This document shows, piece by piece, positions 1-14,804 of a stretch of 64,000 nucleotides of DNA. Positions within the stretch are counted from its first letter, which is position 1, and every line of letters starts with the position of its first letter. Source of the stretch: Paragonimus westermani (Eukaryota; Platyhelminthes; Trematoda; Plagiorchiida; Troglotrematidae). The DNA is taken from the NCBI GenBank assembly GCA_008508345.1, contig QNGE01001309.1, forward strand, positions 69,040 through 133,039, read 5' to 3'. Position numbers and translations under genes: made by a program. The notes under the pieces were generated by a model that was not told the DNA's origin, ran no database searches, and worked only from the letters and a program-made list of their open reading frames with translations.

Positions 1-224
1 AGATCACGGTATAAGATATTTTCTGCAGAGGCACATGCTCCCCCTCTTTTCAATTAACTTCACAATGACTGTATATGGAGCAAATTGAGGGTCGTCTAAA
101 CGATCTTATAGTCTTTGAATTTAAATAAAACCTAATCGGTCCATAACCAAACAGTCACGTAATCTCCATGGGATCACACTAACGAGGCAATCGGACGATT
201 AGAGCATTACTTACGAACGAATGC

Positions 225-445
225 GGCTGAGGGTTTAGGTTAGATATTTCGGTCGTACCTAATGTGAGATTAATGGCTCGGTGGTCAAAGAGGCTGTCCT
301 ATGAAAACGTGGCTGGAGTTCAAATCTCGGCCGTGGCAATTATATGCTGCAATGGCGAGCTCTCAGGAGAAGGAAACTCGAGTCTGGTGCTTCCTTCCGA
401 GAGCTGCCGACTGAAATGTCTATGGGAATATGAAAGCCGTGATCA
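225..445 (+). repeat. tRNA-headed SINE, copy 1 (most diverged)
   Basis: This matches the SINE copies at 48825-49043 (minus) and 49166-49390 (plus) over about 200 bp. The order is: a leader with the shared text tcggtcgt.cctaatgtgag, a tRNA-like head with A-box-like TGGCTCGGTGG at 274-284 and B-box-like GAGTTCAAATC at 316-326, a hammerhead-like block at 352-384, and a short hairpin region. The hammerhead block keeps GAAACTCGAGTC at 373-384, but the CTGATGA core is degraded to aTGGCGA. SINEs of this design are transcribed by RNA polymerase III and mobilised by LINE machinery in trans. A 97-codon open frame running through the element is incidental. Element boundaries are approximate. Confidence 0.75.
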
Positions 446-3400
446 ACCTTGGGTGATGTTTAATATACTTGAAAACAAAAGATCCCCCACCACTCATCAG
501 AAATGTGCAAAGATGTTTGGCGTATCATGGCGCAAAATAGATTCACACAACGTTTAGTAACTTCGAGTTTGCTGAAGGATCGCTGGTTTTCTCTAGTCAG
601 ATGCACATATTCTGATCGTGTTGACCTAATCTGCTAGATGCTCAGCATGCTATACTCACTAAACAACCCCAAATCGGATCGCATCCTCTAAAGCTAATGA
701 TGGTCAAGACGGCCGACGAAAGCGAGGGAGTTTGAACAATGCCCTTTGAAAAGTGCAGGTGATAGGATAGTAATGACTTCTTCTGAGTCCTGTTTCACAC
801 GAAAGCGAGGTGGTGTTTGGAAGCTCTGGTTTGCTGACAAACTTCAACACCAGTCGAATAAAACGATCGTACAATTCACACACTGATACACCCCAGTTAG
901 CTGGATTAAACAAACGAGTGTATTTCTTAATCAGTTTTCGTTTATTTCAGAGCAACTTGTGAACGGCTAATAAGTTGTTTTACTGGTGACGTTTCACTTC
1001 TAACACAGTGACTTTTTCACACCGGATGAACCAGTTATGTTTGGTGATATTTAAAGCAGGCCATATGTAAACAACCAAACAAAGCAGACGGAAACATATT
1101 GTGGGCCAAGTGTACCTAGAGAGGGAAGCAGTACTAGAAACGAATGGCTAGGTACAACAGTTTCAGGACAGTTGAACAGCTAGATAGGAGTGAAACGAAT
1201 ATTGTATGTCAGATGGGTCCATTGAATGGTTAACTGTTTTCCGAGGAAGACGACAGTGGAGTCGCGGCCATTAGGTGTTATGATTTTCTTTTTATCCAAC
1301 CATTATTGTAAGTCAGTTCGGTCGTTGTGGAAAGTTTCTGTACGCCTATGTACGTGAAAAAGACCGTGAAAGAGTCAACTCAGACGCTGTTTTAAACGTC
1401 AGCTTGTAGGTATTGTGCACGTCTTTCCAGAATTCGAATGATGTTGGTGGTTGTACGCCTAATTGGCATAATCTTAGTTCAGTTCACAATTTGTCCAGAA
1501 TCTACCGGATGAAACGTTTTCTACTTTCAAAACCTCAGAATTTAGTTCTACCACTCACTGTAACTTTCCTACTGTTTTCTTCGATTTTGTATCCAATACA
1601 CTGATACATGCCCGCTTTTATATGGTTATTGGTTTCTGGATTTGAAAAAAGCAAGCGACTTTTGGTCGCCGGCTGTCCGCTCAGTTTTGTGTGCACACTA
1701 AGCAAATTGTGGGTATTGGTTAATCAAAAACTATACACTTCTGATAGCAGGTCTTCTAAACCTGACAATCCCCTGTTCCTTCCTCAACATTTAAGCCTGT
1801 ACACTTCTGTCTTACTGAATAGTCCAACCAAGGCAGACTGCACACACACTTCTGTTCTGCCTTCCCAAGTCAGTTCACTCTGTTCCACCTATCCGTATGT
1901 TTGCCCGGGTAATATTACCCAGTCCAATTAGCGATCCACATCGATGACTATCAGACGTCTGTCTAGAATTAGCTTCCCTTTGATCTTTTCGGTAAAATTG
2001 TCATGTCCAATATTCGTTACACAGATTTAGACAAGCGCAACATGCCCCTATTCAAGTGAACGGTGTTTGTGGCAAAGTTCAGAGTAGCACTGCCGCGTTA
2101 AAAAAACCATAATTATATCACCGGATAACTCGTAATATATTCACTATGGTTATCTCATAAACTTCCGTCACTATGGACCTAAGTAAAACCACGAACACAC
2201 CGTATGTGTTTAGAGTACGTTAGCAAAAATAAAACAGTAGATATGTGGAAATGAAAGTAAGTAAAGAAAGCAGCCATTTAGTGTTGACATCATAATTTTG
2301 CCAATTATTCTGTCGTACATCTCGCCATGGGTGTTACATTCAATAGCCGAGGTTGATATTTTTACTAGGATCCAGATAGATTGGATGGTACTGCGATTTA
2401 TTGACCGGACTTGCAATTGCAGCTACACCGTTGGTGCTGAAACGGTGGTGGAAAAGAACGGAATAGGAATTACCAGACAACTGAAGAGATGATTTGCGCT
2501 TGGTTCCTACCGAACCCTTCATTGTGTGTTGCTGAAAATGCGGAAGACATTTTATAGACAACAAGCAAACGATGACACATATGAACTGGTTTCAAACTAT
2601 CAGTAAGTGACTGTTAATCGAATGCAGCAATGATATTTACAATCGTCTTGTGGGATGTGCAGGTATCACACATTCGTGCCTTATATGCATTTTTGGAAAT
2701 CAACATTGATCTGAACAGAGAGCGGGTTCGAACGTACATTGCCTGATTTGTTTCACCTCGGTGGTGTTATTCAAAGTTTGCACATTTACTTCTATTCTCT
2801 GTTGTTTTCACACTTCTTATCATTGCCGTTCGCCAATGTTTCTCACATTTTCGTTGAAACCTTTGTAACTAAGATCATCATATGTGTTCGGTGGCTTGAT
2901 ATTATTCACACTAACACAAAGTAATCTTGATGATCCACATGGCTGGAAACTCTGTTGTCATAATTAGCAAGAGTATCAGAGGTAGTTAACTGCACACAAA
3001 TGTGAAGTGAACTACCTAATGACCGAAGGTGAAAATTTGCTTGGAAGATACAGGGAAATTAATGATTCTGGATGGAAGAACTTTGACACGGAATACTAAT
3101 TTTCAATGGCCATGCCCACAAAGATAAGGAGCGAATATACACTGTTTTGTGATGTGCACCGCCAAAACAACCTTTCTAAGACTGGTTTCTACCTCGTTGT
3201 CATCATTCATGTTGAACGCATTTGTAATGCATATTGAACAGCAATCCTCTCGTTTCTAGTGCCAAAGCTTTTGTGGATTATCCCACCGAGTTTCTGATGA
3301 CCTGACTACTACAAATTATATATGGTTTGGGAACAACCATTTTGATATAATCTATGAGAAAGAAAGCTTTCATGCCGGCTCTTGGGATTAAGCTTGTCAG

Positions 3401-5288
3401 AAGCGTGATCGATACAATAAGATAAGCACTCAGTGCTTGTATCCGACCAATCCATAAAGCAAGTTCCATCGCAACATCGTGGACCTGGATTAGCTTGAAC
3501 GCAGCTGGCACTTGAGCACAATGAGAAACTTAAGTAAACTGAACGAGTGGATAGTTTTTAAAATAAGTAACAAATGCGAAATACAACCTTGTAAGAATGA
3601 GAGAAGCTTTACAAAAATCTGTTGAATCTCCGGCAATTAGCAGACAGATGAGATGTGGATCGAACTGCAGTAGACAAAAATTTTATGTTCCGATCCAGAA
3701 TGTTTTTTTCCCTTGATTTCGTTTATCTAAACCGCTACTGCTTACGGCGTGCTGTGGAAAATAATTCGCACCAATTCATTCAAGCAGGTGAAGGAGAGGG
3801 GAAAAGCTTTTGTAATGTGGTTTCTTGCAACCGCTATTGGAGAAAAATTACGGCGTGTATAGCAACACAATGTAAGAATGTCCACCTTTGAGGCTGTTCC
3901 ACTTTAGCATTACAAAACAGATAAGAAAGGATGTAGAAACAGAGTTGCGATTATGAGCAACGAGTTTCGATAACGACGTACAGTATTTGAAAAATATAGA
4001 CTTGGGGCAGTTTGGATGAATATTTACATGCTCTCACTATGCGCTTTGGCTTGTCGACTTAAACAACATCATCCAAGTCCATCTGGACTCAGAGTTAATG
4101 TGAGACGGCCGCGCAAGTTGTAAAAATGTAGGAGTTGCAGAATTTTGAAAGAACCTCTGAGCACAGGAATTTGAGACTGATGGTATTCATGTAAATCTGT
4201 GTTGGACGGGTTAGACTCGAAGGACAAGCCGAGAGATTGTTGTAGTTTCGGAGGGTCAGCAGTAGAAGGATTGCGAAAGGGGAACTGAGACGACAGTGAA
4301 CGGAATAAAACTAGTCACTGTCCGTCATGACTATAACATTCGCAGTGTACCACACAATACAACCGTTTTCTGCCATTAACAGGAGGAATCAAGAATATGT
4401 GTACTCTATTGAAGTGAGTCCTGTAAACAAGTTATCTGAACGTTCTTAGTGGTGCTCCCAGTATTTGTGTCAAGAATGAGCATCAAGAATGAGTAAACTG
4501 GGGATGAAGCATTCACGACCGACTCCCGTAAGTTTTCTCACGTTAACCCACCTGGAGGCTGAAGTGACCTTCATCGCATGTTAAAGAGGTTGTCTGATTT
4601 TGCAACTTCAGCCAGTCACCCTCGAGATGGTTAGTTTCGCAGGGCACATGCACTCCTTTTAGGAGATTTTTCGAGATGATGTTAGACCTTGTTTGCCAGG
4701 ATCGCACAACCTCTTGGAGTAGGGTAGAGATCATAATATCGTAACCTGTTTGGTAGCTTCAAGTTGTGACTTCTCAGTAGAAGTAACGTCTGACAGAAAA
4801 TATGGGTGACTGGCTAGAAAATATAACTCAAGTTGAACGCCCAATAACAAACTGGACAAAACGGTCAGACACTCTAGGTTAGCCCGTCCTGTTAGTGTCG
4901 TGTGCAACTTACGTAGTCGGATAGATTTCCCGGCTATTCACAAAATATTGTGAGATAAAGTGAGGTTATATCAGACAGCACTGTCCTAGTGGCACCTGGC
5001 TGTGGTGATACCCAATTTGTGCCCCTCGCCAAAGCGTATTCCTTGTAGTCCCGTTGAAGAAGATGCATCACTTCAACATTAGCATAGAAAAGTGAGAGGT
5101 GGTTCAATATGGTCCGGAGTGTAGTGTGTTCAGTTCACACTGTAAATTTCCAGATTCAATCATACTGTCGAATAAAAGTCAAAGTTTGATGTCATCAGCA
5201 CAAAGATGTACCAGGAACTATGAAGACACATGTCAAAGAGTAACCAAACTATAACTCAGTTGGCACAAAACAAGAATCCCACTCTCAT
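446..5288. other. No gene recognised
   Basis: Only short open frames (under 110 codons) without recognisable motifs occur here. The only local structure noted is a small tandem duplication of about 13 bp (tcaagaatgagca) near 4471-4496. Confidence 0.55.
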
Positions 5289-5607
5289 TGTTAGGTACTG
5301 GAGTTGTGAGCGAAGAACACCAATGGCGTAAGGAACGGTCATTTGAAAAACTGACACGTGATATGCACTTCAACACGACGACGAAAAACACTCATTTACA
5401 TGTAGCATTGATCCCAGAATGTCACGACTTCACTGGTTGCCTATGCCAAGTTCCTGTATGCATAGTGAATCATTTCAAACCAAAATGCATCCAAATTTTT
5501 CTTCTGTATTGTTTACCAGTCACTTCACTATCTAAATTTATAATGGTGCCTCACTAGCAAACAGTAGTAAGGTGAGTACCATACTGCGATCGTTCATCCT
5601 CATTATA
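5289..5607 (-). mobile_element. Solo LTR of the gypsy element at 19.7-24.0 kb
   Basis: Read on the minus strand, this segment aligns along its length with the 3' LTR at 23697-24020. Exact shared blocks include ggttgcctatgccaagttc, atcccagaatgtcacg, gcgtaagga and ctgcgatcg. The length of about 319 bp agrees with about 324 bp for the 3' LTR. Its inner end on the plus strand reads TGTTAGG, the complement of an LTR ending in TAACA. The other end reads TATAATGAGG where the 3' LTR has TGTGGTGAGG. No gypsy internal sequence flanks it, so it is best read as a solo LTR left by LTR-LTR recombination. I see no convincing target-site duplication (ctcat on one side, ctaag on the other). An 89-codon open frame inside it is incidental. 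Confidence 0.8.
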
Positions 5608-8600
5608 CTAAGCGATGAGGTGCCACAGCAGTGGTACACACTCACCTGAGTGCTCTGTTACTCACATACTGTACCGGTTTGTGGGTGCAATCGCGTCTGT
5701 CTGCTTAGAAATATTTGTTGCTGGCATGCACATATTGTGGAGCACGGTCTTGAGTAGTCACTAACATCGATTTCAACAAGGGGACTGTTTAGTATGCAAA
5801 ACTCCATACACATTCCGCCTCAAGTCATCTGGTTGACCCGGTCAGCTCAACCACGAGTGTTCTGGCTGAAACCGCCTGTGATTGGTGAAGCACCACGTGT
5901 CCGTTTTGAATACACGGAAGGTGCTGGTGTAGTCGGTCTCCTGGTCGTGAAATTGGTTGCACTATTCTTCACAAATGAGCGGAACTATCTAGCTGGTCCG
6001 TTGTCCTGTTTTTGTATGTAGTTTACGTGTAAGTTGTTTATACGTCAGTAATCGCTAAAACAAATTCGAATTGTTCACACTTCACAACCTACGTCATCTC
6101 GCAGTGTTGTCCAACTCGAATACTGTTCACTACAACATTTATAATATCAGTTGGTCTTGTGACTCCGTTAAGTAGAATGTTACAAAAACACAATTCAATC
6201 AACAAGGTTGCGGTGAAATCATTCTGACCGAGGACATTTAGCCAAATATGCAATACTTGTGGTCCGTGCCGTTGAGAAGTTTGGAGAAGAAACATTCGCT
6301 TTAACTGCAGTTTCTCTATATCTGTTATCTACTACAGGAAATTCAGCTCGACCACTACTGAACATATAGATTAAGAGTTGACCAGACGTTGCCACATTTG
6401 TTCCCTAAGTAGCACTGTACACATACTTATAGAGTGTTAGCACGAAATAAGATATAATGAACACGGAACTGAACAAAGAACGTTGTAAACCAATCTTACC
6501 GTTACCTGTTTCAACAGCTATTCTTACCATACTTCGATTAGTTCATTGAAGTGAGTGATTAAAACAAGTTGCAAAATCCTTACCGATGTTTGTTTAAAAG
6601 TCAGTGTTCATTAGTTTGTATGCAGCTTATTCATCGAAGGTTACGATGAGAATAGGAAGTGTAAAGTAGTCTGTCCACAGAAGGCGGTGAATGATGTAGT
6701 TCACTCTCAGTTAGTTACAGAATTCCACGCTGTATTCCAGGAAAATAAATAGACTTATGTTTTTGTCGCGGTTATGCACGTTCTGCCATTTTGTACTACT
6801 GACTCATCTCTTACATTCATCCAGTCTACTCGTCTCAGGCATACATGGTCTAGGCTGAACTAAACATTCGGACTTTAGTAATCAACTGACAGTAGACTCC
6901 TTTCCAAGAAGAACCTCAGGCTCCAATGATAGCGTTCTATGATAGGCCATCGATGGCAATTTAGATTGCACCAATCAATAACACCGAACAATTTCACTCG
7001 TGCTTGAACGTTGTTAACATATACACACCAAAGCAATAATTTGGAATAATCAGTTTAGCCTTGTTTTAAATCCACAATCTGGATTAGCCCGACCTTCCGT
7101 CAATGCTAACTCACAGTAGAATGAAGAACTTGCTGAACAAGTGTGTGAAGATCAGCGGTGCAGGACAATTCCTTTGTAGCAGTGCCATTAGTTTAACGAA
7201 ATCACTATAAAATGAGCAATCAGAACAACAGTTTTAAGTAATACGGGCCTGGTAATAAGGATCAGAACGTAATTTCAGAAGCTGGCTTTTAAACGAAGCA
7301 AAGTCAAACTGACAAGCTGAGCTTTTCTCATAGTTAAGATGGAACAGGAAGGTTATGTGGGGGCTCGAAGGATGTTGATGAGCACTTTGTACCCGACGGC
7401 ATCATACAACGTAGGAAGAAAAATGGCAAAACACTTGGAAATTTTGAAGAACAAGTTAAAATCACCAGGAAAGGGATAGATTGACAGCCGATCGTTTCCG
7501 TACACACTCAGCCAGATATATCAAACGACTGGTAGCACTCCGAGCAGCTAACAGTGTTTGCTCCGTTCTCGGAACACAAATGACCAGAATAGCCTTGATA
7601 ACAGAGACTCCATGACCTTTCTCAAGATAGTGTCTTATAATAACTGTTCGGACAACTCCAGATCCAAGGGAGGACAATCGTTTGTGGCAATGTTCACTGA
7701 TACTGGTCTTCATTTTTCTCACTGTACGGTAAGCGTACATGTGCATTCGCAAGTGTACATTAACCCATATATCACGGTTGACTGGATGACATACACTACC
7801 GATTTCTTCCCAAGTCTCGTCTCGTTGTAAGTCATTCCCACTGAGCGCCGATAGGTGCACATTCGAGGTTCACTTTGACATAAAAGGGAGACAGTTTTCA
7901 TTGGAACATTCAGGCTCACAATTTTCACCATTATTGCCGTGCCTGTTCTCCGTATATTGATTGCGTTGAGTCACACTAAGGAACACATGATCTGACCAAA
8001 ATGTCCACGCATAAAGAATCATAAGCCATACAGCTGGCCTTTTTAACCAGCTCAAACTACTGATAAGCAACAGCGAAGTTCTACTTATCAGCCATTCAAT
8101 TCGACAAGGATCATAGCAGTTATACCTCCATCGAACTTCCCGCCAGTCACTTTCAAAAGTAACCACCACATTCAAGTTTCACTCCCGTTATAGGCCATCA
8201 GGCATTGAAACTCAGTGGAAGCATTCGTTAGTCAGTCGTGGTGACAACTAGACGAATGACTGAACTGTCAACTGCAAAATCTTGGCAATATTATCTTACG
8301 GGCACTAATCGAGAAAGCCTAGGATAAGGCAGTTGCCGTATTCACTTTTGAGCAATATTTAGTTCATAGTGATTTAGATCGGCTTTGGTTGTGGATAGAA
8401 AATTGATACAAACACGGAACAGCAAACTGCTAACATGTGCAGATGATGGTTATCTTTTGAAAACCCGCTTCAATGTCAACTTCACTACCAACTCATGCCA
8501 ATGCAGTCAAATGCTTATGGAAACAGCTGCTTCCGTCTGAATTTTCTAGTCCATACAAATCATTTTTTGTCACACACTGAACTAAACCATGAAAACACTG

Positions 8601-11600
8601 TCTCAACATTCCTTTGTAAATAAAGATCTTACAAGGCAGAATTGTGCACACTATTTAATCAACCGAATCGACACATAAATGTTTTTAGCAAGTAAACTTG
8701 AGTCCAAACAATCAGCAGACGTTTAAAAATTGTTGATTCCAATCTTTCCGTTCTACTTTGTTTCCTATCAACAATGTTACCTGTGAAATTTATTCGAAGT
8801 TATGTGCGCAAGGGAGAAACAAACGGAGTGATTATGTTCAACTTAGTTTCATCTATTGTTAACCACGTTCCGTATATTTCGTATAATTAAGCGAATGTTA
8901 AATAGCTTTCAGACATTGTGCACCTCACTGAATACAGTAAGTGATAACACCTTTTTCCAACAATACTGACGTATATAACCAGTGTAATATACTAAATGAT
9001 TGAAACCATTTCGAAAAACGTCTGTTACGGTGATATCAAGCGGTTTGCACAGAATTTTGTTTCGATAAGTAGTGGCTGCTCAGTCTGCATCCGGTAGTCC
9101 AGTTGTATCGCGAATGGATCAAGCTTTAAAGCTGATATGTTACCAAGTAAACCGATGGGAATCTGAGGCCTTTCAGTCGGCGTTTGAGACCAATTAGTGG
9201 CGAGCAAGTTGAATCACCTGAAGCAGCCCTCTAAAGGTTCACAAACAAGTAAGGCAACGCAATGCATTGCATTTCATATGTATATTCTGTGATGGTGGGA
9301 ATAACAACGACCACTGCACCTGCTGACTTCGTTCAGCACCCAGTTCGTCAGATTTACGTGAATTTACTGAGGAAGTGTGTTCAACACGGTGGGCTGCTTT
9401 GTTAGGTCATTTGTTCGTGCTCACGCAACTACCTGTACACATTGATCTCAAACATCGCACCCTGTTGAAATGCCACACATTGCTAATTTTTCTGATGGAT
9501 GGCTTTATTGATAGACCAGCAGAAAACGACCGGTTGACTAAAGTAAACATGGAAAATTCGGAATCACCGAACAACAACCATGTCTTAGCAACCACTCAGC
9601 AAATTTTCTGGTCAGGTCGGTCAACAGACTGTTGTTTAACAATAATCCAAAGATGGTGATTGTACACAAATGATAATCAGGAACCTTATGCCAGTTTTAT
9701 GAACTCAGAGGTCGGTGTCGAAGTCAGTTATTTTGCTATGGCATTCAGTTTCTCACTATTGAACCAAAGACTGTATCTGTTTTGGTTAGGTTGTTATATT
9801 TTTTAAAGCTCGCAGACTTCTTTGAAGCCTGACTGAATTTATTTGTGTATAACCATGCCTTGTATGGCTTCCTTCAACTTTGAATTCCTGACTGCCAAAC
9901 GTCTTGCATAATTTGGGCACCCCGAAATTTTACAATGCAAAACCAGAAAAAGCTCGATTACCTTGTAATTGGATATCTTTTCCGTTTTGCGGTGCTGATT
10001 TGTTACAGTGATATGCCCGCACAGACTAAACGATAAATCTGGCTAAATCTGGGGATAACTGGCGTCTACTTTGTCCGTATGGTTATTAACAATGAAAGAT
10101 TATGCGTTTCCAGTGAGTCTATTTATTCCGATATGCGTAAGGTGTATTTTGACGGAAGTTTGAGGTATGGTCTGAACAAAACTAAATGCAACTTTAGCAC
10201 GGGGAAACAAAACAGAAAAGACACTTTTCAACGTTGTTGAAGTGTATGAAAAGGTCAGTTTTGCTTTACCGATCCTAGTATTAAAATGTCATAGTGGATT
10301 CATTTCGCTCACGATATTTATCCACAATAAAAAATCATGTCAGAACTTGGAATCCGATGAGCAAGCTTGCAATCAGCTACAGTCAATTCGTTCTTGGGTA
10401 ATCACTAGTGGACCGCATATCCAAATTCGATTTTTAATCACTTACTGAGTTGCACTAACGAGTGATAGTTTGTTGCAGTAACTGTAAACCTTGCTATCTT
10501 GGGTGCTTGCGTAGAAAAAATACGTACAGAGAGAATAGAGCAGTGAAGTCGGCCTTGAGTGAAGTATGCAGCCAACAGAAGTGTCCATTTAGCAAGCCGG
10601 TGTGGATGCGTGGGGTATATTAGTGCGCTGAATTTTCAGTCTCAGTTGACCAGCTGGAACAAACCCATTCTAAGTCTTCGTATTTGGTGCGTCATTATTA
10701 ACTTAATGGATGTGTGCAAATTAACTCCTACAAGTCATCTCTTATGTAACCGATGAATCTGAGCATACGGGAACAAGAAACGGAACAGATGTCAAATAAG
10801 GTAGTTTTAAGGGATACCGTCTCAGTGATTACAAAGCACAGGATAGTCTTCTCTTTGCGTGGGTAAAATGATCTCTAGGGCAGTGCGTAGGTTCCTGGTC
10901 AATAATAGAACTGCGACCTCACCGTCACACAGAATGTGCACGTGATCTGTTTTTCTGTCCAACAAAAATCTACACTCCGGCAATTTCAGACATTACCTAC
11001 TAGCAGCAGGGAATTCCTCTGGGTGAAATGTCTGAGATAAACGGCTGAGATCCAAGTGATAGTGTCAACAATACAAACTATGCCAATTCGATTAAGTAGA
11101 TAACTTATGAAATTTCTTTGCTTATTTATACCTATGAGCTTACTGATTGTTTCAAGTCCACTACCTGTACAGACATAGTGAAGGCAACTCACTAGATGTT
11201 CCAACAGAGCTACAGACGACCCAATCAAAATTTAAGGCAGTAGAGAATCGCAACCTGATATATCATTTACAACGGAATACGTTGCTCACCTATCACCTGG
11301 TTACAACGCGCCACTGTAACAAATTTGACACTCTAATTTGTGGTGATATTACTATGAAGGTATCACGGAAACACTGGCTCAATGCTGATCCCTTTTCTCA
11401 AAGCAAATTTTGCCACCATAACTAAATTGTGTCCGATCTACTCTCGTCACGGTCATAATATTGGATTTTTCGAATGAAGGAACTGACAGTTCCCCATGGA
11501 GCTTGATCGTGAGTAATGTGCACAGGGCCGGTGATAACAGACTTTGTCTGCAATATTCTGTTCATTCATTTCTTTGACCTACCGAAACACATCCGTGTAG

Positions 11601-14600
11601 ATTCAGTCGGCTACATGGTGGTTCCAGATATTCTACTACGCCAGAGTGTTGTGCATAAAGTCGACCGTAACAATATCTCCAGGTTTTAAACAATTTGTTA
11701 AACAAAACGCTCACCTTTGGCTGATCTATTCAGTCACATCTGCATAAACAATGATATAGACAGCAATATGTTAATTTGCATTTTTATTGAGAGTTTATGG
11801 AGGGTCTTCTCAACCATAAGTGGCTTATCTCTTTTTAAGTTCTCTTTGTTCAATCACTGACCTTATACTGACAAAGGCAAGGTCATGCATTCAGACGCGT
11901 ATCTTGTGACTAACGAATTAAAGATTGAGATCAGATTTGCAAAGGTTTACTGAACAAGCTGTGTTTCATTTATTCAATTTCTTTGAAGCGTCTTTTGTTT
12001 ACCATTAAAGATTCCACCTAAACCATGTTGTGCGCATTTGGCCACTGCTCAGATATTCTTATAAGTTGGTTACTCATTTGCATCACCCAGCTTTAATCAC
12101 TCGTGAGCAACCCAGAACGTGGTTACCATCCTAATGTTATCGTGAGCAGGACTTGGACGGGAAACTAGTTTACTGAATCGTAAGGCTAATTCGGACCACA
12201 GTTCTTAAAGCAAAAGCGGTTGCGTGCTTTCAGCATCTCAATTACCAGCTTTTGTAATTAAACTACTTACTCAAATTCAAACATTGTAAGTCCATTTGCA
12301 CTGGAAACTTGTTAATCCTAATAAGTCCAGATGCACGCAGTACAAGGGTTTTATGTATTAAGGGGAACGCCGATATTGATGGAGTTTGTCGACTCTGAGA
12401 CAATTTCCGTTCCAGGGGAGGGGGCGTTTTTTCAAGTGAATGTCACCAAAATATCCGTTCAACGAATAAGTTGAAAGGATAAAAAAATCAGAAAACTTGT
12501 CAGTCAGTCTATTTTGGTTTTTGTAGATAGATCCGAGCTAAACTAGTTGGTGCGCTGTACGTTTCTATGTATGCTCCCAACGTCGGCCTTTCTAGGAGCA
12601 CATTCAACACGTCATGACGATTACAGTTGTTCGTAACTCGCTCCTCATTAGCGTGTAAAAATAGATTCTGTATCAACTAAAACAATCAGTCATGTTACTT
12701 TTGGACTGTACTATCGAACGTATAGTATGTTTCAAATTGTACTAAACGATGCACATCAGTCTAGGCTGTGCATATTGTGTAGCTCACTTCTGACAGGAAT
12801 TATCAGCTACTCTACTGAATCCATGTGAACGAAGTTAAATCTCTTAATTCAGCTCCACACTATGCATGAATTCCGTATTTTGTAGGCTGATAATTAATAG
12901 TTGTTAACTGGCTTCAGAAATAGGGATTACATGCTGGTAAGATAGGCTTGTCGGTAAGCCTCATATTTCTACAGTGAATCACAGTTTCCTTGTCTATTCT
13001 GTTGAGCTGAACTATTCCACACATCATCCGAAAACGGTTACTTCAAACTATGTTTCAGTAAGTGGTAGGTTATTTTTTTGGCGATCTTCTAGAACCTAGA
13101 CATGTTCGCCACATTTGATGTGGCAGTTGCCTCAACCCTAGAAAAAATTCTCCCTTTTTCAGGATGCATGCTTATAATAGTCTGACTTCTGAGATGGACC
13201 TACGTGCGTACGTCCACTCGGAGGGCAATGTGGGAAGTGCAGTATGTCCCAGATACGGAAATGAACGTACTGCAGATTATAAAACCACATGCATCTGTAT
13301 GTAAAGAAACTGGTTTTGCATTTTCCAAACTATTGTTGAAACCCACCAGAACGCAAAAGAATACAAGGATGTCCGACCATAACCAGAGATGTTCTTAGCT
13401 AAAATACCCAAGGCGTAAAAGTCAACGACAGATCATAGTCCATCGATTGCATCGTTACAAACAGCATACGCACTAGAGTTGCTACCTTAGACAATACGCC
13501 TGTCTGCCATAGAAGAAAAGTGTATTAAAAATCATCCGTCCAACAATGTAAAAATCGGTCGTACCAGAGTTTGGCAAGTGCTTCATTTCAAGTGGTTCAT
13601 ATGGGGATTTTAAAAAGCGTTTCTCTTAAGAAAAATGGCAATAAAAAGCAGGATTTTCACTTCTAATCAATCACTTTCCACTCAATAAGACAGAAGCAAA
13701 ATGTGGTCCATTTAAAGGTTTAGGCAATTCATTTTAGAATTTGGAAAAATGGTATGTATTGCTAGCCATCATTATTCACTAAATCTTATCGTAGGTGTTA
13801 TATTATACGGACTAGTTTTTCTGACAGTGATTATCTAAGAAAGACGATGTGTTACAAAGCCATTGAATCCTCTACTGAAAAGTCCTTGTTACTACCGTTT
13901 TTTAGCACAGACAAACCTGGGTGAAGAAATTGGTCATTTGAAGGTGGAAAGCTTTAATTCGCACAAGTAAGACACAAAGATGAGTGTCTTGAAACTAACC
14001 AAACACTGATCGGTGTACAGGGCGAACAAATCATTCTACTAAGAGGATTTTCTGATTAAACACAGCAACGATAACACATTTATCTAAATAGCCCATCTAC
14101 TGTATTACTGAATGATTGTTTCACACTCTGTGGAATAGCAGTTGCAATCGATTTAATCTGGCACACATGAACTATTTTCTGTCTCGCTTAGCTTTAATAG
14201 AATTGTGACGATTGCACATCAGCCTTCTGAGCATACATTACAAAATCTGTCGACTTGAACTTGTTCACATTTCTTCTTAACAACAGGTGTGTCGGATGGA
14301 CGATGTACTTACAGTCGATTGCTGAATTCATAGTAACTTAACAGCACTTGAGACCTAGTGATAACAACTCAGTTAAGTCTCATTTCAGTATGCACAAGGA
14401 AGGATAGGTTTTCATTTAGAGATAGGTTCACTGAAGAGGTTTTCATATAAAACCTTGTTAGGAAAGTCGCACTTGCTGTATGTACTTGCTACTGATTGTA
14501 AAATTACTGATTATTCCCAAGGTGAACACCTAAAAAATGTACATATTATGGACTGGCCGTAAAATAACAGTTTTCAGATCGAATACGCATATTGCTCTGG

Positions 14601-14804
14601 GTTTCGCTTAATAATCATCTACCCGTCCATCAGAGGGATAAGTGGTTCAGTCTTAGTCCGGTCTGTGGATTTCGGTCTTCTTCATATGCACCTAGCCAGT
14701 GAACTTGAAGCACTACAAGATACTCATCTGATCTAGAGGAGGCAAACAAGTGTCAGAAACTGACGACTCCTTGTCTAACGAATTCCGCAGCGGACCACCT
14801 AGAA
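5608..14804. other. No gene recognised
   Basis: About 9 kb with scattered short open frames, the longest 132 codons on the minus strand at 7462-7860. None shows a domain or motif that I recognise, and several overlap each other on both strands as chance frames do. No tRNA, LTR or LINE text was found by eye. Confidence 0.5.

Noticed and set aside
2715..2740. B-box-like gggttcgaacg
   Set aside because: No A box at the proper distance and no T-arm or acceptor pairing, so not a tRNA or SINE.
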